From positions 14,787,501 to 14,851,500 of the forward strand of contig CM076144.1 of the NCBI GenBank assembly GCA_038025085.1: DNA of 64,000 bases, given 5' to 3'. The translations under genes were made by a program, and so were the position numbers. This DNA is from Tetragonia tetragonoides. Its lineage: Eukaryota; Streptophyta; Magnoliopsida; Caryophyllales; Aizoaceae. Under the pieces are notes generated by a model. That model ran no database searches. It saw nothing but the letters and a program-made list of their open reading frames with translations, and was not told where the DNA came from. Within the stretch, counting starts at the first letter, position 1, and the number at the start of each line of letters is the position of its first letter. Positions 58,346 through 64,000 of this stretch are shown piece after piece.

Positions 58346-58604
58346 ACTCCCTCCGTCTCAATAAAAAAACCTGAATTTTTGCTTTTTGAAGGTCAAATTT
58401 AACAAACTTTGACCATTAATTTATGAAAATATATAAAGATTCACCCTATGAAAATACTTTTGTTAGATTTATTTATAAAAGTACTTTCAAAAAATTATAT
58501 TGTTATAACTTTTATATTCATTTAATTGTAGTTATTTACGGTCAAAGTGGTGTCTTGGACAGTAGTGAAAAAGCAAAGGTTCTATTTTTTTGATATGGAG
58601 GAAG
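58346..58604. mobile_element. Stowaway MITE
   Basis: Starts CTCCCTCCGTCTCA and ends in the imperfect complement TGATATGGAGGAAG, flanked by TA (58344-58345 and 58605-58606). The CTCCCTCCGT terminus is diagnostic for Stowaway (Tc1/mariner-derived) MITEs. 259 bp. Confidence 0.92.
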
Positions 58605-58820
58605 TAATAATCAGCAGATCACTAATATGGCCTGGTTACGTGATCAACATGTGCTTTTGGCCTGGGTGCGTGTATTGAAGCATAAGCGTACATCCAATAC
58701 GTAATCTATACGTTAAGCAATTGCGAAAAAGAATTAGTAGCCTACTTTTTCTGTTGGTCGTCTACTAAATTCTAATGTGATGTGTGGACAGTGTACCAAT
58801 CTATATGCTCGGGAGAGCAC

Positions 58821-59666
58821 CTAAAAAAAGCTAGCCACTTCAACTAACTCCCCGTCCATCTTGCAAGGGCTTTGTTGACTGAGCATAATGCCATTAGGAA
58901 CCCCAGCCTTGATATCTTTGCAAGTAACTGTGAACTTCAACTTTTTGTTACCCTCAAACTCCCTATAATCTGCAGTAATCTTGATCATAAGGTTCAAAAT
59001 CCCCCGTTGTAGGTCCCGGTCCCGTGCCATTATGGATGATGTGAAGGTATCAGATGACTTGGAAGCCACATTAACGATGACAGGCGGCAATGAGATTTGG
59101 TCTTGCACTTCGTCCTCATTCAAGCACCTACTATTGCCCCTGGGACACCTAATGCACCCGGGACACAAGGAGTTGAACGAAGACGACGATAGATAATAAT
59201 CAAAGTCGGGTTTGTTATTGTCCTCAGAGTAGTGATGATAGTAGACGGAGACATTGACCCCCTTGGGACCATAGATGAAGCCGCGATCAGGCTTACCGAC
59301 CCAAAACGTAATGCTGAAGCCTGCTGTAATAGTACTAATATTGTTGTTGTTGTTGTTTTTGTTGTTGTTGCGGCCAGTGGTAATGGTGAAGGGAGTTGTG
59401 GTGGCGATAGACTCGATTACTGGGAATCTGTGAGTATAAAACAAAAGAAACCAAACTACAAGCATCACCATCAGCACGAACGGTGCAAGTTGGGGGATCT
59501 CTGCTCTCGTAAGTCTCGTTTCACCGTCCCTCTCCACCTTGCCCATCATGTTTGGTGCACTCATGCATAGGTCTCTTGGTGTATTGCAGTACCTCGGCCG
59601 CATTTCTTTTTTTGGTTCGAACCTCGGCCGCATTTTAAATAGGGTGTAGGTGTAATTGCTACTCAA
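58821..59666 (-). CDS. LEA-2/NHL-type membrane protein, copy 3
   Basis: 281 residues if started at ATG 59666; the homologous leader (RPRYCNTPRDLCMSAPNMMG) suggests ATG 59633 or 59603 as the true start. It has one membrane segment (LAPFVLMVMLVVWFLLFY), SIATTTPFTIT, two short Asn runs, ITAGFSITFWVGKPDRGFIY, GPKGVNVSVYYHHY, and a Cys-richer stretch (LCPGCIRCPRGNSRCLNEDE) than the other copies. The C-terminus is conserved (VTCKDIKAGVPNGIMLSQQS). Intact. The extra cysteines set it apart and it is closest to copy 4 at the C-terminus. Confidence 0.73.
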   Translation of the reverse strand: MSSNYTYTLFKMRPRFEPKKEMRPRYCNTPRDLCMSAPNMMGKVERDGETRLTRAEIPQLAPFVLMVMLVVWFLLFYTHRFPVIESIATTTPFTITTGRNNNKNNNNNNISTITAGFSITFWVGKPDRGFIYGPKGVNVSVYYHHYSEDNNKPDFDYYLSSSSFNSLCPGCIRCPRGNSRCLNEDEVQDQISLPPVIVNVASKSSDTFTSSIMARDRDLQRGILNLMIKITADYREFEGNKKLKFTVTCKDIKAGVPNGIMLSQQSPCKMDGELVEVASFF

Positions 59667-59984
59667 GGTTGGAGGGGAAAGACTGGGAATTTTGCTGTAT
59701 GTATTTCATTCATGTGTAGGGGAGACAATATAGGAGCTTGTTACAACTAGTAACTCTATTTCCTAAATACATGGAACAACTGATGACTAGTAGAATTCAC
59801 CAACAAGTGGTTGGTGTGACGGTAGTGGTATTCCCATTCCTAACGCAAGGCCGAATAAGGGTTTGATCAATAACTTACACATTTCAACTTGAGAATCGAA
59901 CGGGTTTAAAAAACAGTAATATTAATATGAGGATGTTTATTGAAGAATTGCATAAACAAAAAAATCATGAGAAAACTAAACTAG

Positions 59985-60359
59985 GGTCCTGTTCTTTTCG
60001 TCGTTTCCATGCTGCATTCTGTTCCGTTCCGTATTCTGCACACCATTATTTTGGTCCTGTTCTCTTCAACGGAATGGTGCGGGACGGTGAGGAACGGAAC
60101 GGCCCGGCGCGGATAATTCAAAAATATGTGAGACAAAATGAAGTACAGAATGCGGCGCGAAACGGAACGAAACGTAACGGATTGGAATGGAACGGAACGG
60201 AACGGAACGGAATGGAACGGAATGCAGCATGGAATCGACGAAAAGAACAGGGCCATTGTCTCACATTTTCTTCCATTATCAGTGTCGTGCCGTTCCGTTC
60301 CAATCCGTTTCATTCATTCATCACTGCCCCACACCTTTTATGTTGAAGAGAATAGAGCC
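59985..60359. mobile_element. Nested Tourist-type MITEs (one inside another, inverted)
   Basis: The outer element begins GGTCCTGTTCTTTTCGTCG at 59985 and ends TTGAAGAGAATAGAGCC at 60359, flanked by TAG/TAA. At 60053-60254 a second copy of the same family is inserted in opposite orientation (GGTCCTGTTCTCTTCAACGG to CGAAAAGAACAGGGCC). Both carry ttccg/cggaa pentamers. The inner copy is closely similar to 45579-45800. Confidence 0.82.
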
Positions 60360-60805
60360 TAAATGAAAATTTGTTAGAAAAACTGCTCAAAGAGTTAGAA
60401 TGTACTCAGAGTTTATGAGTCCAAGCATAACTAGATGTAATACTGCATACATGGGATCTTCAAGTAGATTGCTTTCTTTATTTTTTATTTTTAGATTACT
60501 CCATTGAAAAAAAAGCACGCAAGTTCAAATGAACGTGACCTCAAAGTGTTAAGAATAACATTATGTAGTACAATAATAAGCATGCATATACTCACTAGCA
60601 AAAAAGCCTAATACGAACATGGTTACGTGATCAATGAGTGCTTTTGGGTGTATTGTCGTATTGAAGTAGGTACGTCCAGTTCATTTATAACAACTATGGT
60701 AACCCAAAACGAATTAGGCTACCCTATTTGTTCCCTTTGGCCCCACTTAATTTTTTTGGTGCAATTGGCCCCACTTAATTTTAAAGTAGCGGTGTGTGTA
60801 TCTAC
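60360..60805. other. Gene-free spacer
   Basis: 60480-60640 resembles 58190-58340 and 58610-58650 (acataaacacgcaagttcaa-type and gttacgtgatca blocks), a trace of the tandem duplication of copies 3 and 4. No gene. Confidence 0.45.
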
Positions 60806-61543
60806 CTATGTAAAGAGATCCCCTAAAAAAAATGACATTTCAACTAACTCCCTATCCATTTTGCAAGGGCTTTGTTGACTGAGCATAATGCCATTAGGAA
60901 CTCCAACCTTGATATCCTTGCAAGTAACTGTGAACTTCATCTTTTTGTTACCCCGAAACTCCCTATAATCTGCAGTAACCTTGATCATAATGTTCAATAT
61001 CCCCTGTTTTAGGTCCCGGTCTCGTGCCATTGTCGAGGCAATAAAATTATCATATGGTACAGAAGTCACATTAACAATGACAGGCAACCAGGTTTGGAGC
61101 TCATCCTTTGGGCACCTACTGCGACCGGGGCACAAGTCCTTGAACGAAGACGAAGATAGATAATAATAATCAAAGGCGGGTTGTACATGTTGCGTGTCCA
61201 TATCCATATCTATAGGATACTGATAGTAAACTGAAACATTGGCCCCTTTGGAACCATAGATGTAGCCGTGATTAAGCTTACCGGCCCAAAACGTAATGTT
61301 GAAGCCTGCTGTAATACTACTACTACTGATGTTGTTGTCAACTCCGCCAAGTTTTCTACTGCTTGTGGAGCTGGGGGCGGTGTGGGTGGTGGTAAGGGTA
61401 AAGGGAGTTGTGGTGGCAATAGACTCGATATCGAATTCTGGGAAGTTAAGAGAAAAAAAAAACTTATACCCATATCCAATGATCATCAACAACATCATTG
61501 TTATTATCATCGTCCCTTGTATCTCCAAGATCTTGCCCATCAT
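60806..61543 (-). CDS. LEA-2/NHL-type membrane protein, copy 4, leader cut by a copia element
   Basis: From ATG 61543 (MMGKILEIQGTMIITMMLLM) there are 245 residues with one membrane segment, SIATTTPFTLTT, ITAGFNITFWAGKLNHGYIY, GSKGANVSVYYQYP, LCPGRSRCPKDE and VTCKDIKVGVPNGIMLSQQS. Upstream the ancestral leader survives only as RDRSRSAPT (to 61569), where the LTR of the copia element begins. The apparent extension of the frame into the LTR (to 61744) is not native. The body is intact, so a protein could still be made from the internal start, but the promoter is displaced. Confidence 0.7.
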   Translation of the reverse strand: MMGKILEIQGTMIITMMLLMIIGYGYKFFFSLNFPEFDIESIATTTPFTLTTTHTAPSSTSSRKLGGVDNNISSSSITAGFNITFWAGKLNHGYIYGSKGANVSVYYQYPIDMDMDTQHVQPAFDYYYLSSSSFKDLCPGRSRCPKDELQTWLPVIVNVTSVPYDNFIASTMARDRDLKQGILNIMIKVTADYREFRGNKKMKFTVTCKDIKVGVPNGIMLSQQSPCKMDRELVEMSFFLGDLFT

Positions 61544-61569
61544 GGTTGGTGCACTTCGGGATCGGTCTC

Positions 61570-62367
61570 TGTTGGGGAAAGCACACAAATACACAAGCGG
61601 AAGCAACAAAGACTTTTTCCCCGGTTGTGATGCAAAGATGAGCAATAACCAATTCAAGCAACCAAACAATATTGAACCAAAATGACAGCAGCAAATGGAA
61701 CTATAAATCAGCCCAAAAAACAGTAAATAAACAAGGAGACACAAGGATTTACGTGGAAACCCCGATGTGGGGAAAAAACCACGGGACCGTTAACAAACGG
61801 TGCCAAAACCTCCACTAATCAACAAATTAACAAGTGGGTACAACAATAGTTCTTCCCTAGATCAACTAGAGGTATTCACAATCATCAAGGATCAACCTTG
61901 GCACAACAAGTCTCCCAAATCATCACCCAAAAGAGTGGAAATACAATTTCGTATAAAATAAGAGCTGAATTTAGAAAACTGACTTAGAGAGCTCCAAATG
62001 AAATTCTGACCGTTGGATTTGAAGAGGGGGATGTCAGGAACAACGTGCTGAAATCTCGCGACGATCGGAGTTCGTTTGGTCGTCGATCGGGGCGGATTTC
62101 TGGGCTGCCAGCACCAAAATTCGTGGGTGGCTCCTCTTCTCTCTCTCCTCTTCTCTTCTAGACTTTTCTCCTGATTTTTTTGAGTGTCTAGGCTTTCTCT
62201 CTCTTGCCCTCAGCCCTTCTAATCTTTTTGGCTTATAAGGGAAGCCACTTGTGAGTGAATATACAAAATTGCCCTTCACTTAAACATCATATGGATAACC
62301 CATATGGTAAGCAAATATAACCCAAATTAATTGGACTCTTCCTCCATGTAGGAGGGATACTCCAACA
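61570..62367 (-). repeat. 3' LTR of the copia element
   Basis: TG..CA-bounded, abuts the purine tract on one side and LEA copy 4 coding sequence on the other. The 5' LTR needed for dating is not in the window. Confidence 0.85.
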
Positions 62368-62383
62368 AATCTCCCCCTCACTC

Positions 62384-64000
62384 CTACATGGGGGGCTCGA
62401 CCAAGCCCGCAATCTTTCTACAAACAAGAAGTTTCTCCTTAGGCAAGGCCTTCGTCAACATGTCCGATCCGTTGAGATCGGTGTGAATCTTCACAAGCTC
62501 AAATGACTTGTCTTCTACCGCTTCTCGAATCCAATGATACCTCCTCCGTATGTGTTTGGTTCGGGAATGGTAGGCTGCATTCTTGGCAAGGTGGATGGCA
62601 CTTTGACTATCACAATAAAGAGGGTACTTGTCTTGTTTCAAACCCAACTCCTCTAGAAAATCTCTCATCCAAATAAACTCCTTGCCAGCTTCAACCGCTG
62701 CCATATACTCAGATTCTGTGGTAGACAGAGCAACACACTTTTGCAATTTTGATTGCCATGAAACAGCTCCCCCTGCAACTGTCATCAAGTATCCGGAGGT
62801 AGACTTACTAGCATCAATATCACCCGACAAATCAGCATCTGTGTAGCCATCTAACACAGGTTGTCCGGGACCAAATCATAAACACACTCTAGAAGTACCT
62901 CTGAGATACCGCATGATCCACTTTACTGCTGCCCAATGCTCCTTACCAGGATTAGACATGAACCTGCTAACAACCCCAATGGCATGTGCAATGTCTGGCC
63001 TAGTGCATACCATGGCATACATCAAACTCCCCACGACGGATGCATAAGGCACCGTCATCATCTCTTTCTTGTCATTCTCACTTGTAGGACACTGGCTGGA
63101 GCTTAGCTTCATGTGACATGCAAGTGGCGAGCTCACGGGTTTAGCTTTGTCCATCTTGAACCTCTCTAGCAGCTTCTGGATAAAACTCTCTTGTGATAGC
63201 CATATCTTCTTGTTCTTCCTATCACGAGAGATACGCATGCCCAAAATTTGCTTTGCAGGGCCAAGGTCCTTCATTGCAAAGGACTTGCTCAAGGCACTCT
63301 TCAGTTTGGCAATCTTCTCCTTATCCTGTCCAACAATCAACATGTCATCCACATAAAGTAAGAGAATGAGAAAATCACCTCCGGCGTAATGCTTCACAAA
63401 CACACATGAATCTGCATGTGTCTTGTGGAAACTGTGGTCTTTCATGAAAGACTCAAACTTCTTGTACCATTGTCGAGGTGCTTGTTTTAAGCCATATAAA
63501 CTCTTTTTCAAACGGCATACAAGCTTCTCACTTCCCTTCTCTTGGAAACCTTCTGGTTGCTCCATGTAGATTTCCTCCTCTAAGTCACCATGGAGGAAAG
63601 CAGTCTTCACATCAAGTTGTTCCAACTCCAAATCCATGCTAGCAGCTAAGCCAAGAACAACTCTAACAGAAGATATCTTCACAACTGGAGAGAAAATCTC
63701 TTCAAAGTCTATGCCTTTCTTTTGACCTGAGCCTTTCACCACCAAACGTGCCTTGTACCTAGGTGGTGAACCATCTTCTCCAGTTTTCAGTCTGTACACC
63801 CATTTGTTCTTGAGTGCTCTCTTGCCCTTAGGCAACTCCACTAAGTCATATGTGTGGTTCTCATGCAAGGATTTCATCTCATCTTGCATGGCATTATACC
63901 ACTTCTTGTAGTGCTCATGTGACATAGCCTCCTCGTAGCTTTCAGGTTCTCCCCCGTCGGTCATCAACACATACTCATCTGCTGGATATTTAGAGGTAGG
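62384..64000 (-). pseudogene. Copia pol: reverse transcriptase and RNase H, one in-frame stop
   Basis: Runs off the window at its 5' end. RT motifs: WVYRLKTGEDG, VVKGSGQKKGIDFEEIFSPV, QLDVKTAFLHGDLEEEIYME, YGLKQAPRQWYKKF, LLLYVDDMLIVG (catalytic YVDD), MKDLGPAKQILGM. RNase H motifs: YTDADLSGDIDASKSTSGY, SWQSKLQKCVALSTTESEYM, HIRRRYHWIRE, DMLTKALPKEKL. TGA at 62876-62878 replaces a Cys that is usual at this point (SRVCL then FGPGQPVLDGY); the frame is otherwise unbroken. It ends GLVEPPM at 62384. Similar to the Tnt1/Copia-type pol of plants. The single stop may be recent. Confidence 0.93.

Larger units (their letters stand above)
61570..64000 (-). mobile_element. Ty1/copia LTR retrotransposon, 3' part (continues past the window)
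   Basis: On the minus strand pol runs from the window edge to 62384, a purine tract (GTGAGGGGGAGATT) follows at 62368-62381, and the 3' LTR spans 62367-61570 (798 bp, TGTTGGAGTATCCC to CCCCAACA). The 5' half is outside the window. It is inserted in the N-terminal leader of LEA copy 4. Confidence 0.92.

Noticed and set aside
61543..61744. N-terminal extension of LEA copy 4 into the LTR
   Set aside because: The frame stays open by chance in LTR sequence; the other copies show the native leader is different.

Overview
The window is nuclear DNA of a flowering plant, most likely a eudicot; I could not fix the order. The evidence is spliced genes with GT-AG introns, plant-only families (PTI1-like kinase, ferredoxin C1, GH19 chitinase, LEA-2/NHL proteins), AT-rich intergenic DNA, and a dense load of plant transposons: CACTA, Helitron-like, LINE, SINE, Ty1/copia and several MITE families.

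Layout. 1-3382 is the end of a CACTA element with its decayed gene, bounded by a CACTA terminus at 3382. 3455-24471 holds the wreck of two GH19 chitinase genes on the minus strand (exons at 3760-4162, 17991-18134 and 24078-24471). The gap between two of these exons has grown to about 13.8 kb through AT microsatellites, Helitron-like tracts and a 9.25-kb LINE (6992-16245) that itself carries a 4.1-kb gag-only LTR retrotransposon (7353-11471). 18135-24000 is gene-free AT-rich DNA with MITEs. 24838-25971 is a copia RNase H fragment between inverted LTR copies. 26348-27835 is a broken methionyl-tRNA synthetase core on the minus strand. Next to it, in what was its upstream part, are a SINE (28128-28307) and a second, better preserved LINE (28430-34434), both with clear target-site duplications. 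34830-37852 is a compact LTR retrotransposon whose whole interior was a single reading frame of about 759 codons, with no gag or pol domain that I recognise. It is the most unusual object in the window.

From 39 kb on the DNA is more genic: a two-exon steroid 5-alpha-reductase-family gene (minus, 39815-42934), a PTI1-like receptor-like cytoplasmic kinase gene (plus, 47422-51916), an intronless plastid ferredoxin C1 gene (plus, 52952-53437), and a tandem array of four LEA-2/NHL-type membrane protein genes (minus, 53903-61543). The ferredoxin gene plus its LEA neighbour was duplicated as a block. The second ferredoxin copy is a pseudogene split by a MITE, and the fourth LEA copy has a copia element (61570 to the window end) inserted in its N-terminal leader. 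Tourist-, Stowaway- and foldback-type MITEs fill the spaces.

The functional genes do not form a pathway. The common theme is turnover: tandem and segmental duplication, pseudogenisation, and repeated nesting of transposons that can be ordered from their target-site duplications. All family assignments come from reading motifs; no database search was run.
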